From: Erodium maritimum
Taxonomy: Eukaryota; Streptophyta; Magnoliopsida; Geraniales; Geraniaceae
Assembly: GCA_963921825.1 (NCBI GenBank)
Contig: OY997588.1
Location: forward strand, 12,600,001 to 12,664,000
DNA length: 64,000 bases
Reading direction: 5' to 3'
The translations under genes and the position numbers were made by a program. Every line of letters begins with the position of its first letter. The first letter of the stretch is position 1. Under the pieces are notes generated by a model that did no database searches, was not told the DNA's origin, and was given only the letters and a program-made list of their open reading frames with translations. Shown here one piece after another: positions 43,240-54,744 of this stretch.

Positions 43240-45789
43240 TGTCACGCCCCAAATCCGGTTCTTGCCTGGACCCGAGGCATGACTAGTGATAAATGAATAA
43301 AAGACGGTAATTCAAAGATTAGTTCCTGAAAATCTCCAATAATGACATTAAAATCGCAAAACTGAGTCCAAAACATAATAACCCTCCAAGGGTGTAATAA
43401 TAATCCTCCACAAGTTTGGTTCAAAACATAAAAGTGTAAAGCACGAAATCTCTATCATGCACCCACACCGAGAAGCTCCCGAGCTTCTACTCCTCAATCA
43501 AGCCTGTAGACACAGCGGTAAATCATAGGGGTGAGCTTACGCTCAGTAGGGAAAACGCATAACGAAGTGGACTTTAAACTCAATAAATTCAACAGTAAAG
43601 TTAACACATAACTCTTAACAATCACAAGCAAAAGATAAACCGATCAATGCCGTGGCACATGAAGTCACCACCCTCCGATCCACATCTTATGTGTCCTCTC
43701 GGATTTTCCCTCCAATCCAGAGGAGACGCATATCATTGAGACTATCGGAAACACCCTTCAGGGCACATATCGTCGGAAGTCTCAGAAACGTCTCCAAGGG
43801 AATTTAGATCCTCGGGAACCCAGGGCAATACTCCCATAGGAAGCGCACACTTGGGAAATTTAATAATAAGCAGTTAATAATTGAATAACGCACTCAACCG
43901 AAATACGAAGTAATACAAGCTCAACAACCACCAATCCAATTCCACACATGGCTCAACCATCACCAATTCACCACAACACATAGTACACGAATCACACAAC
44001 CATAGCACACCAAATACACAATCCCAACTTACCGTTCACTTACCAGTTTCGAACCACCGGGGCATCGATCACCTGATTGCACCGCTCGGTACAACCAGTC
44101 ATACTCGATGCTCCAAACAACCATTCAAGTAAATCAAGTAATCATTCGAATACAATCAACGAGCAAGTACGAGTGTAATCAACTAATCATAAAGCCTTCA
44201 AAAGAGCATTCATACATGCAATTCCACTAGTTTCATTAGACTCTTTAGCCTATCCACTAAGCAATCAACAACCAAGCATGTGATCCTAACACGCAACTAA
44301 TCCGAGGGCTTTGCCAAGGCTCCTCTACCAGACAATCAATTCCCAAGTATTGAAAGCGATTTACACTAGTGATTGGCATCCTAATCGGTCACCACTAGAC
44401 AATTCCGGTTATTAGCAATTGAAAGACGATTAAGCTAGTTATTCGCATCCTATAGGCATTTCTAGGACCTTTCCAATTTTATTAACCTAGCATGCATACT
44501 AAGCACCATAAACGAGAGGTTAAGGCTTTCCCTACCTCAAGGTCCTCCTCCTCAACACTTTGATGAAGCCCGGTGATCACCACTTCGCTCTTCCCTCGGG
44601 TCCCGGCGTGATCCTTGCTCTTCTATCTCGATCCCCAAGGTCTTGGACACAAAGAAACGCTAATTAGGTTCCACTTAAACAGCAAGAAAGACCCCCAAAA
44701 CCCTTCCAAAGTTCAGCTCAAAACCAAGGTACAAAACCCTCAAGAAACCCCCAAGAAAACTTCACCCTGGTCGGTCACGGACCTGGTCACGGATCCGTGA
44801 CGTTAACCCTCACGGTTACCGTCACGGAGCCGTGACGAGTGCCGTCACGGACTCCCTCACGGAGCCGTGACGTCGCCCGTCACGGGATCCGTCACGAATC
44901 CGTGGCGCACCAGGGCAGTTTCGCCCTTCTTCAACCTCCAGCTCCTTTTCTCCGAAAAACCACCTTCAAACCCAGAATTTTACCCCTTCCAACTCCCAAA
45001 ACAGTCCAAATCCTTCAATACTCCTCTACCCATGGTAGGAATCAACACACAAACAACTTTCCAATGATTCATCAAATCAAACCCACTTCAAAAGCTCCAA
45101 CAAACCAATGATTTCTCAACAAAAACTCAACAAAACTTCTCATTAACAACATCTCTCACCATTTCTACTCAAACCCAACAACATCTAGCAATTTTCACCC
45201 AAAACCCATGAAAATAGATGAAGAGAAATGAGGATTAGAGAGTTCCATTACCTCTAGAATGTTGAGATGAAGAAGATGGTAGTGATTTTGAGGAGGGATG
45301 GCTAGAGGAAGACTTCAAGTGGCCTCTTCTTCCTTGATTTTCCTTCAAACCTCCATGGGAGCTCTTCTCCTTTGCTCCTCCTCTCAATTTCGGCTACACT
45401 CAACAAAAATGAGTTGAAATTGCTTCTCCAATCCAATATAATACCTAGATGTAGCAAAGACCTAAAAGCCCCTGAGCTAGATTCCCTTGTAGTAGCTTTT
45501 GGGAGGGTAAAAGGGACTATGACTATCCCTTTTTCTCTCTTTCAACCAAAAGAAGACAAGTGTCCACCTAGGTCATTTAATTTTCCAAACTAATTTCCAG
45601 CACTAATAAATAATGCTTTAGTCGATATAAAGTCTCGTTTTGACCAAAATTGACTTTATCCAATATTATACTCAAACGAAAGGGATTTCTCCCCTGAATC
45701 CAACCGTGATAATGGCTAATTCGTTTGGGTTCCGGAAAAGTCCCGAGTGACCTCTTGAGTCATCGGTTCGACCGGAAGCGGGTCTTACA
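43240..45789 (-). mobile_element. Solo LTR, about 2.55 kb, probably Ty3/gypsy
   Basis: Begins TGTCACGCCCC and ends GGGTCTTACA on the plus strand, flanked by exact 5-bp TSDs GGCTA (43235-43239 and 45790-45794). No coding domain, PBS or second LTR lies inside, which fits a solo LTR left by LTR-LTR recombination. Length and termini fit chromoviral gypsy LTRs. A TATA-like GTATTATATT on the minus strand at about 45450 suggests minus orientation. Related to 54745-57485 at its ends and in the block GGGGTGAGCTT. Confidence 0.8.
44765..44910. repeat. Cluster of CACGG(N2)CCGTG palindromes
   Basis: At least four near-palindromes (TCACGGATCCGTGA, TCACGGAGCCGTGA twice, TCACGAATCCGTGG) and several half sites lie within 145 bp of the solo LTR. 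Confidence 0.85.
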
Positions 45790-45830
45790 GGCTAGGGGTA
45801 GGGTTTCTCAGAAAAGACTCTCAATAGAAA

Positions 45831-48236
45831 CGAGACAGTTTTTTCAATAGTTTATTGTTAGTGACAAATACTTTAAAGTATATTTTTCCAGTTATCTCTT
45901 AGAAATATTATAATTTTAATCGATCAAATTCAAGTACAAGTGTATCATCTAATCTTTCTTCAACCTCATTTCCTATTCAGCTCTGAACTGCATTGGAGAG
46001 ACAAGTAGTGTCATCAAATGACAGGCAAACATGAGCTATATATATACCCAAAATAGTCTATAAAAAGTGGAAAAGAAACCCTATATCCATTATTCAGTTG
46101 TACCACAATAATTGTGATATTCGCATGAGTTTGTATGAGATATGGGGTGTTGAGAGTGGCTTCTACTTGGCCATAAAAGGGTCCTTGTCTCATGTGAAGT
46201 TTGTTTGCAGGACATGTGGATCTAGCTACTTGTGTACTGCACCCTCGTTTTCAGTATAGCCACGTACCTACTCTCAACTTGTTCTTCCCAAATACTTACA
46301 ACAAAGAACAAAGTGCCAAAACTAGTGACCGATGCAACCATTTCGCGTGCATTTCACTAACATGGTTGATGGGAATAAGGCAATAGTTATGTCTCAATTT
46401 CAAGCTCCCATAAGGAAGATATATATGAGAGCTGTGACAAGTCTCTGACTCTCTCTGGTGATGAACATGAACATGGACATGGATTTTTCTTTCCTTCACC
46501 GCACATCTATATTTCCTAGCTTTCACTCTCTTATTGGCTCTTCTCTTGTACCTGTGTATGTACACTAGCACCTAGCTGGTCACCACTAGGACTTGTAATA
46601 GTGTATCATACCTCAACTGGAGACACATGCATGCAATATTAATGTACCTAAGTAATGGGGGTTCTAGAAAATCTACTTGGATCAGAATTTTGGACCCTTC
46701 ATATAAAAGATTAGCTTTTTTTTTGTTGATCAATGAAAAATACGAATTTTATTTCTGAGGAGTGCTACCCACTAAGAGGCAGAAGAGTTTACAGAAGGAG
46801 AGATAACAGTAAAGAACATGAGAGGGTTCTTCGACCAAAACAGAAAAGTTGAGGGCTCGATCGAAGGATACCCGGTCATCAGAAACAAAAAGCTTAAATG
46901 CCGAGATTTTGTTAAAATGGACGAAACAGGCTCTAACACTCTTGTGAAAACCGCTGTAATGTAGGTAAATAAGATTAGAAGATTTTTCAGTTTGTTATAA
47001 CAAATTTTTTAGCAGGCTGAAACAACGTAACTTAGTACGTACAGACAATACAACAAACGTGCACATTACACATGTAATGTACACAATTATATAAAAGATG
47101 AGACTTGAACTATTGGAATGTTCCATTAGAAACATTGAGAAGGAAATTGAGACTTGTGACCAAGCGAGGTCTTAATTTCCATAAGTTTTTTACATTTGAA
47201 TTATGTATACTGCATTTTAATTCAATCCGGATACTATAATTTATTACATGTAGCGAATGTTCTTAGGAATGAGAGCAAAAGAAAGAAGAATAAGTTAATG
47301 AAATAATGTACCATTAGTCCACAAAAGTTGATTAATCCAACATGAGTGGAGGTGACAATTCAAACTAAATTTCTCGATAAGCGGCGATGGTGCCGACTAC
47401 ACAAAATCAATACGCACATCCTTACAAATGACTCGATACTGTCTTTGGATCATTTCCTGATTTTATATTGTTTGTGGACAAAACATGTAAAATATAATAA
47501 TGAAAAAGGTGGGTTTGGAGAATAAAGAGTTTCATTTACTTTTCCAAATGGGGCCTTAATCATGTCCAATTATATAATCAGCAGAAAGAAGAAAGCAAGA
47601 GAAGCAAAAAAGCTTTGTAAATTCGAAAACAAAAACATATTGGAGTTTCTAAAGCAATATATTTACAAGTTTGTTAAGGTAGAAAAGGATTATCCAAATT
47701 GATAATTGATGGTGGATTTGGTCATGATTAGTAAGAGAGAAAAAGAAGGAAACACAAAGTAGAGGTCGGCCAAAAGAGACCAATCTCATCGGTCTCTTTG
47801 GAGGAAATTGGGAAAGTAGGGCTCGCTTTCTCCTCGTGAGAGAGTTGCACTATTAAGGTACATTTCTAGAATTATTATCAAATGATTTGTGAGATTTTAT
47901 GTTGATAATATCTTTTTGTTTACTTGATTTTTTTTTACATTGTTCTGTAAAGCGAAGAACGTGATTTAACCCCGGTGGGGACTAATTGTTGAAAGTTGAA
48001 TGGAGTGCTTGATGGTACTTGCAAGGATGGAGCCATTGTCATGTGACATTGAAAAGAAATTTGATGCAAATGCTAAATGATAAGTTTGAATTGATTGTTT
48101 AAGACTCTTTTGTTTGATCTTTATTTTGCCAATTTATAGTCTAGATTTGACCTTTTGAATTATGGTAAGGGGAATAGCTCTATAAATACAGGCAAGAAAA
48201 ATACACTTTGTAGTACTTAAAACAATAGGATTTTGT
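45831..48236. other. Intergenic, no gene recognised
   Basis: AT-rich throughout. Short frames near 46200-46570 and the TATAAATACA text at 48181 (just upstream of a LINE relic) lead to no recognisable product. Confidence 0.5.
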
Positions 48237-50235
48237 TTGCAATTGATTTTATTTCACGTTTTCGTGGGCCTTACTTCTTTAGAGAATCTTTTTAGCTATA
48301 GGCCTAGCCACCTGTTGATGTCGGTTGTTCTTGTCGCTTCTGTATCTATACCGCTGCCTACTCCACCAATAGTGATCACCACGCCTTCCTCTCCACTAAT
48401 GGTAGTCACCAACCCATCTGGCCACATCATGTCCCCGTATCCCTCTTTCGAAGTAGTCCGTCTAGTTAAAACTAGGAGGAAAAGGAACCCTAAGTCATCT
48501 CCTTATGCGTTAACTCCGACACTGGTCAATCCGATTGAGCAAACAACCATGGAAGAATATGCTCTGGCCTCTGGTAGTCTTCACCCCGGGTCTTACCTTG
48601 TATGCGTCTGTGCCAGTCAAACCAAAAAGGGGACGCAAATCTAGGGTTTCCTCTCAAACGCTACCGCAAGGGCTTGCGTAGCCATTACCTAAGGATGGTC
48701 CTGAAACCTTGGTGAAGGAGGCCTCTCGGGTCAAGGTCGAACTGCAGCGGCCCTTCGGGACTCCTCTCGACCCGATTAGGGTTTCCACCTCTTTATAAAT
48801 GTCGCCTCCACGGGTTGCGCCACCATTAATGGCAACCCTCCAAGATGGGTTCTCGGCATGCTCCATCACAGAGGACAAAGAGATGGATACCGTGGCCCCT
48901 TTCACTCCGTTAGACCCAACAGTCCTTGTCTGCCAGCGTTTTGGCATGGTGGGAAAGCTATTGGCACTGAGGCCTCCTCAAAAAGATTTCATACTGAAGA
49001 TCAAACAAGGAAATGAGGACAATCGACTTCAGGTCTGGTGGTTATAAAGACTTGAAATCGGGTGTCTATGCCTTCTATTTTGAATCTTAGAAAGCTAAGG
49101 TTTGGGTTCGCAAGAATGAACCTTGGTGTTTCAATGGTTACCCGTTGATGCTAAAGGATATTGTCAATCCAATGGAAAGGGATCTTCCCAACCTAGATCG
49201 CCTTCAGCTATTGGTACATGCAAAGGGCTTCCTACCGTTGGTTCGGATGAAAGTTATTGGGGAGGTTATTGGAGCAACTCTAGGGGAATGCATGGATGTC
49301 TCGTGTGACCAGTGGGGCTCTTACTGTGAAGGGATATTGAAGGTTCGATTTTGTATGGATCTCTACCGTCACTTGCGCCGGACAATTGTCATGCGTTTCC
49401 GAGAATTCCCGAAACCGATTTGTGTGACCCTTACTTACGACAAACTGCCCATGTTCTGCTACAACTATGGGCGAATTGGCCATGTGGCATGAGAATATGA
49501 TTGGGAGATGCCAGGGATACCCAGGTTTGATGAAAATCCCTTTTGGAATTCAAACCGGACAAGCTTGGCCAACATTATACCACTAATTGAGGTACAAAAG
49601 CAATTGGGGAGGTGAGTCCTCTAAGCTTTGCCCTGTTGATCTCGAACACTATACCTAAGGCCCCAACATCTTGAACAAGGGGAGAAATTGTAACCCCGAA
49701 CACTCTACTTAATATTCAGGTATGGGAGGCGGGGATTAAGAAGCATATGGTTCTTCCCCTAAAGGATGGCCATAGCTCGCCGATTGGGTCCACCATTCCT
49801 TCATGGGTTGTCCCATCTAAGACGATGGGAAATAAGAGAGGGTCTGCAAGACAACCCCGTGAAGATCAGGAAAGGGCTAATAAGCAGCCTCGCCAGTAGT
49901 AATGTCAGAAACTCGAGGCTTCAGGGACTTTTTTAGGGAAAGGTCTATTGTGGAAGCCCATCCTCCCAATACTATTGTTGAGTTAAAGTTTGATCGTGCT
50001 CCTTGCGACGAAAAAAGTCCTCCCCATGGGATCAAACAGATTTTAGGCACCATCTTCAGCGGTTCTTTCCAGTTTTGTTAGTTTTTCGGAGTTACATATT
50101 TTTCAAACACCATATATGGTTACAGTTAGTTTATCTCAAAGTATGTTGAATAGGTACCTTCTGGGGCAATGTTCTTTGTAATGACTCTTGTTTCCTATTA
50201 ACAAAATATCGCATCTTTCGTTCAAATAAAATTTA
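48237..50235 (+). mobile_element. LINE ORF1-only relic with 3' tail
   Basis: In order: Pro/Ser-rich N-terminus, QRFGMVGKLLALRPPQKDF, KVWVRKNEPWCFNGYPLML (DUF4283), then FREFPKPICVTLTYDKLPMFCYNYGRIGHVA, a CCHC site with its second and last Cys lost. A basic C-terminal region follows (about 49500-49900), then a T-rich 3'UTR with CTTTGTAATGACTC and CCTATTAACAAAATATCGC ending in an A-rich tail near 50230. Four or more stops interrupt it. No endonuclease or RT lies between knuckle and tail. Confidence 0.72.
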
Positions 50236-50875
50236 ATAGGATTGTTAATTGTTTTTTACAACACCGATTTGATTTTAACAAATCGGACGGCTCTAACTGG
50301 GTATATAATTTTAGCTAGTGTTATAAAAGTCAGGGATTAGAGATTTTTGTAACATCGACCTGATTTTTATCTTAATTTTTGTATATCTTAAATAATATAA
50401 ATTTTTATTTATAAAGTTAACTACAAATTGTCCCCGAAATACCGCAGTGGTCAAGACTCAACATTTTATATAAGAGATTTTGAGTTCGACCTAGAGATAT
50501 GTGTGCATTGTATATTTACTAATCTTTAAAAATATAAATATGATGAATTCCCGACCACTTTTCGTCAAACGCATAGGACCTTCAGCATCTGACTAACATC
50601 TAACGTTTTCTATAACCTTGACCAAAAGGCTTTCTTTAAATTTATCAGAAATGACAAGGTTTTTGTTTACAAAAAAAGGATGACGATCACTTTTTATTTT
50701 TAATTTTAATTTTTAAAGTATAAGTTTATCTTTCATTTTAAGGGTATTTTAGACATATTTTAACCATATAGAACAAAAACAAAAACAAAATTTTTAGGAA
50801 TGAATAAGTATTTTTTTAGCATATCGGAGAAATTGTATTGATTGTAAAACTTAAACAGTACATAGATAGATAAAA
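50236..50875. other. Intergenic, AT-rich, nothing recognised
   Basis: No feature supported. Confidence 0.6.
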
Positions 50876-51833
50876 CTAGAAAAGAAAAGAGTGAGACCTA
50901 AATCTATTCCGCAGACATCGAACGCTCTCTATAACAAAATGCCTGACTATACCAGGGATAATTGGTGGGAGGCCACTATCTCGATTGTAGTGGCAGCCTT
51001 GAGCGTCACGAGGTTCGTTTCTTGCCTCGATTTGAAAATGCTCAGGATATCTGATATGGGGCGGCTGACGGGATAGCGAGCATCTAGAGAAAACATCAGG
51101 AGACGGGGGATCCATAACTTCAGAGTTGCATAGACCTCGGTAGGGCGAGGTGCTCGTTCCCACACACATCTCAAGGGTGTTAGAGTCCCGATCCAACGGA
51201 TAGGGTTGGTGTACCGAGCTTGCACCGGTGGAAAGGTCCCGATCCAGCGGATGGGGAAGGTGTACCCACGAACATAATGGTGGAGGCGACGTAGGATGTA
51301 GAGTAGGCAGATACCAACGAGGTATTAGGCAAGCTCACGGGAGGCACTGTAGGAGGTGGAGGTAGTGCATGTAGTAGACGGGATCATGGCGGAGGTGCTG
51401 GTTGTAGAAGAAGAGATGGCGGCGACTCTGGTTGTAGAAGCAGAGATGGCGGCGACGCTGGTTGTAGAAGCAGAGATGGCGGCGGCTCTAGTAGTGGTGG
51501 AGGAGGTGACGATGGCGATGTTGGTAGCGGAGGAAATAACGGTGGCAACATTGGTAGTAGAGGATGAAGTGGAGGTGCAAGGTCGTGAGCGATAATGGGT
51601 GAAGGATGCAGCGACGTAGGAGAAAGTGGTGGGGCTTGATCGCTTGCAGTTGTGGGATAGTTGGAAAAGTGGGAGCAACAAAGATGACGAAGGGAATTGC
51701 TGTACTGGTAGAGGTGGTGGAAGGGACGAGTCCCAGAGAAAGAGGCCACACATGATGACCAAGTGAAACTCCATGGACTGGAGAAAGAGAGGACGACAGT
51801 ATGCTGCAAACCCTGAAAGAGCCATCTTGACAT
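50876..51833 (-). CDS. Unrecognised low-complexity open frames, doubtful gene
   Basis: Two overlapping minus-strand frames start near 51830: one (51825-51325) with a hydrophobic start (MALSGFAAYC) and a Ser/Thr-rich repeat, one (51833-51384) Pro-rich with ten-residue repeats of the SPPSLLLQPA type. A further frame (51196-50876, MDRDSNTLEMCVG) follows. The Ser/Thr and Pro richness comes from a 30-bp DNA repeat, and no family is recognised. It could be a lineage-specific wall-type protein or decayed transposon DNA; I cannot decide. Confidence 0.2.
51391..51488. repeat. 30-bp tandem repeat, 3 copies
   Basis: The unit CTGGTTGTAGAAGMAGAGAT followed by GGCGGCGAYG recurs with GTTGTAGAAG at 51401, 51431 and 51461. 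Confidence 0.9.
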
Positions 51834-52230
51834 AAAACGCTTTGTTTCTAGGTAAATATAAAGACTACAAATAAATAAGTGTAATTTAAAGCATATGTAA
51901 ATAAATTAGTTAAAATTTAAAATAGAAAGATAGAAAAGTTTATTTTTTAAAAACTTATTTACTTAATCTAAATATGAAAACCTATTTCTCTCTCATACTC
52001 GAATAAACAATAAAATAGTTGAGATTAATCGTCACAAGCAAAGGTCATTCAATTACATACGGCCTTCACACACTGTTGACTGTCCCGTTACATCCATAGA
52101 GCCCAGGGCAATTGCAGCGAAATTAGAACGACAAATTTTAATAATAAATACATAAAATTATCGAAAAACCCTCTCTAAAAACTTGGGATTTCACATGCTC
52201 ATTTATTGAAAATTCAGTGCGGTCCCAAAT
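51834..52230. other. Intergenic and 3' flank of the DUF4408/DUF761 gene
   Basis: AT-rich. Probably includes the 3'UTR of the downstream minus-strand gene. Confidence 0.5.
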
Positions 52231-52917
52231 TCAGCTACAGGTTTGAACAACACCGGCGAAGGACTCTAGCCGCCGGAACTTCAACTGCTTTGCGATGAAC
52301 TCCTCGATCGTTCGCTGAAACTCCTCGTTACTTATCTCCTCCTCCTGATTCAGACCCTCACCGCCGCTCACTACTTCCCGGCGATAAGTCTCCGATCTCC
52401 GGAGCACCGCACCCTTGCCGTCACTTTCCTCCGAACAATACTTAATCTCCGACTTTGTCCGCCGGAAATCCTTGGCGAAATCGAGATCAGTGCTCTGCTC
52501 AATTTCAGGCTGAGTCGGCGCTTCCGCTTTCGATACCATGTCCTTGTCCTGGAACAGAACCTCCTCCGTATGATCGGAAATGGAAGCGAAGGTTTGGGAA
52601 GCAGAGTTGTTGATGAGGTCGTCGTAGAGGTCGGTTTGGGCATTTGCGGCGGCGGGAGAGGAGGGCGATGATAGCCAGCAGGACTTGGCGAGGAGGGTGA
52701 GGATGATGGCATTGGAGACGATGAAAAAGAAGAGATGGCCAGCGAAGAAAGCGGAGATGGAGCGGAAAAAGCGGAGAGCGAGAGGGAGGGTGGAGGAGCA
52801 CCAGGAGATGATAACGACAGCGCCGCAGAGCTCGACGAGGCAGAGGAGCTTTCCGACGAGGCGGTTGTAACAGAACATGTCAAATTTATCACTATTGAGA
52901 ATCGAAATGGACTTCAT
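52231..52917 (-). CDS. DUF4408/DUF761 membrane protein, single exon
   Basis: 228 aa from MKSISILNSDKFDMF. Two hydrophobic segments near residues 24-46 and 52-76 (LCLVELCGAVVIISW, FFFIVSNAIILTLL) match the DUF4408 N-terminus. An acidic, Ser-rich middle follows, and the C-terminus (SNEEFQRTIEEFIAKQLKF, about 200-220) is the DUF761 motif of plant proteins with this pairing. The biochemical role of the family is not established; some DUF761 proteins affect stress and growth. Start chosen at the first Met, just ahead of the FDMFxYNRL block. Codon use is GC-rich at third positions in the middle of the gene. No frame defects. Confidence 0.88.
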   Translation of the reverse strand: MKSISILNSDKFDMFCYNRLVGKLLCLVELCGAVVIISWCSSTLPLALRFFRSISAFFAGHLFFFIVSNAIILTLLAKSCWLSSPSSPAAANAQTDLYDDLINNSASQTFASISDHTEEVLFQDKDMVSKAEAPTQPEIEQSTDLDFAKDFRRTKSEIKYCSEESDGKGAVLRRSETYRREVVSGGEGLNQEEEISNEEFQRTIEEFIAKQLKFRRLESFAGVVQTCS

Positions 52918-54415
52918 AGTGAGTTGTGGAGATAGAGTTTGATGATTGATTGTTCAAGGTAGAGAGAGGGGGAAGCAGAGGGAGGTTTATATGGAAGTGA
53001 AGAAGAGTGTGTGTTCCGAGGGTGGGCCCACCAATAATCCAATCGTTTTGTGACGGTGAGAGTTTGTACTTTGCTTTTTCTGTTTTTTTTTTAAAATTGA
53101 TTTTGGCAGTGTGACAGTGATGGACTCGGACTGGACCTGGTTATCAAGTAAACACTTTGATGGTGTTTTGTGCTCATATGCGCTTCCTCAACAAAGACTT
53201 AAAAGCGTTTGAGCTAAACATTATGCGTCGCCCCAAGTTTTCTTCCGCTTCAACATTGTTGTATACTTGTAGCTGGCTGGATTTGGAACCGCACATCCAA
53301 GTTGACCCACGTGACGGACCAGAAATAACAAACATACAAAATTTAACATTTAAAAAAAACTAAAGCAATAATCATAATCGAGTTGTTTTTTATCTGTCCC
53401 TCGATTTTGAGTCGACAGATTTGAGGATTTTTGTTTTGTAAGGTTTAGAGTCGATGCTCTATGGATCTATTTCTCTGGTGAGTTGCAGAGGTCAGAGGTG
53501 TTGTTGGATGGCCATGTAATGACTCGTATATAATTTGGTTTGGGAAGCAACATCAACGAAACAAAGTATGAAAGCGGCGAATATGGTTACTGAAGATCGC
53601 GTGACGTAGATAAGGAGGAACGTCCCACTCCTCCTTTTCCTGGACAACTCCTTGTCTACCTGGCGTTCTTCATCCCATGGAGTCTCCACCGCAGGGCCGA
53701 CGAGTATTTTAGATAACGCGGGTCCATTCGAGTACAACCAGAAGAAGTGAATCAAATGATAGATGCGCTTAATTACAAGTAAGAATAAATCCCCTAGTTT
53801 GTCACATAGATTAATTGAATATGTCCGTTATAGAGTAAGCGTTATGCGCCTATCCAAAACCATGTCTTGTGATTTTCTTTTATTATCTTAATAACAATTC
53901 CACGATGTATACTATAAAAAGTAACGCTTTAGGGTTTAGTATTGTAGGAGTTAAACAACAAACATAATTCAATTTCTTTCTCATGTGACATTGTGTTTTT
54001 CTCTTATGTATTACGAGAAAACGTTTTCTTGGATTATACTTGTTCTTATGTTGTTTCTTTTGTTATTCTTCTCATCAAGAACATGATATATGTATTATTC
54101 TTCATGATTCAAATAAAAAATTGGCCTATCCTAAAAGAACTAACATATCAATAAAAATATTCATACTCTAAATGTAAATTGATTCAAAGTGTGTGGAATA
54201 CATGACACTGCAAATTCGATTGGTCATGTGCAGGGTAATTTGATCATATTTTGTTCAAAATTGGATAGAAAAAATACAATGTAGACTAAAAAGAGTCGAA
54301 ATACCATTCAAGCAAATTTATCAGTTTTGTGTATTTATGTGGAAAAAAACTTCAATTCAAGTAAGAAAAACCGTTAAAGTGTAATCAAAAGGTATATACG
54401 AAGTTTGACGCAGCT
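52918..54415. other. Promoter of the DUF4408/DUF761 gene, then intergenic DNA
   Basis: 52918-53100 is the likely leader and promoter (TTTATATGG near 52988, GA-rich leader). 53100-54415 is AT-rich with no recognised gene. A 78-87 codon frame at 53492-53755 has no resemblance I know. Confidence 0.45.
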
Positions 54416-54744
54416 TTGCTAGGGTTTACTTCTAGAATAGGGTTTTGCGATTCCGGTCTTTCCATCTCTCACGATCATAAGTTCTGGTTCGTCTGAGGGG
54501 AGATCGACGTCTCTGATCTCAGCTGGTGCGGCAGCAAGTGAGGTCGGGGAGGAAGGGAGTCGGCCGAGGAGCCCGTGGCTGGAACAAGATGTGGAGGGGC
54601 AGGCCCGGGTCGAGCTGGAGTGGCCGGAGGGGATGGAGAGGGAGTCGATCACTCCGGTGATCTCCTCCCCGTCCGCCTGGTCCCCATGCAGAACGGAGGA
54701 GCGGTGCATGGTGTTCTCGGCGCAATAGGAGATGGGGCGTGGTC

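Noticed and set aside
46070-46570. Possible microRNA precursor or small gene
   Set aside because: No convincing hairpin or known mature miRNA sequence could be identified by eye.
51356-51595. Plus-strand Val/Glu/Ala repeat protein
   Set aside because: It is an open frame produced by the 30-bp tandem repeat; no start context or family support.
53492-53755. 87-codon minus-strand frame with hydrophobic segments
   Set aside because: No family resemblance, no leader or neighbour support; likely chance.
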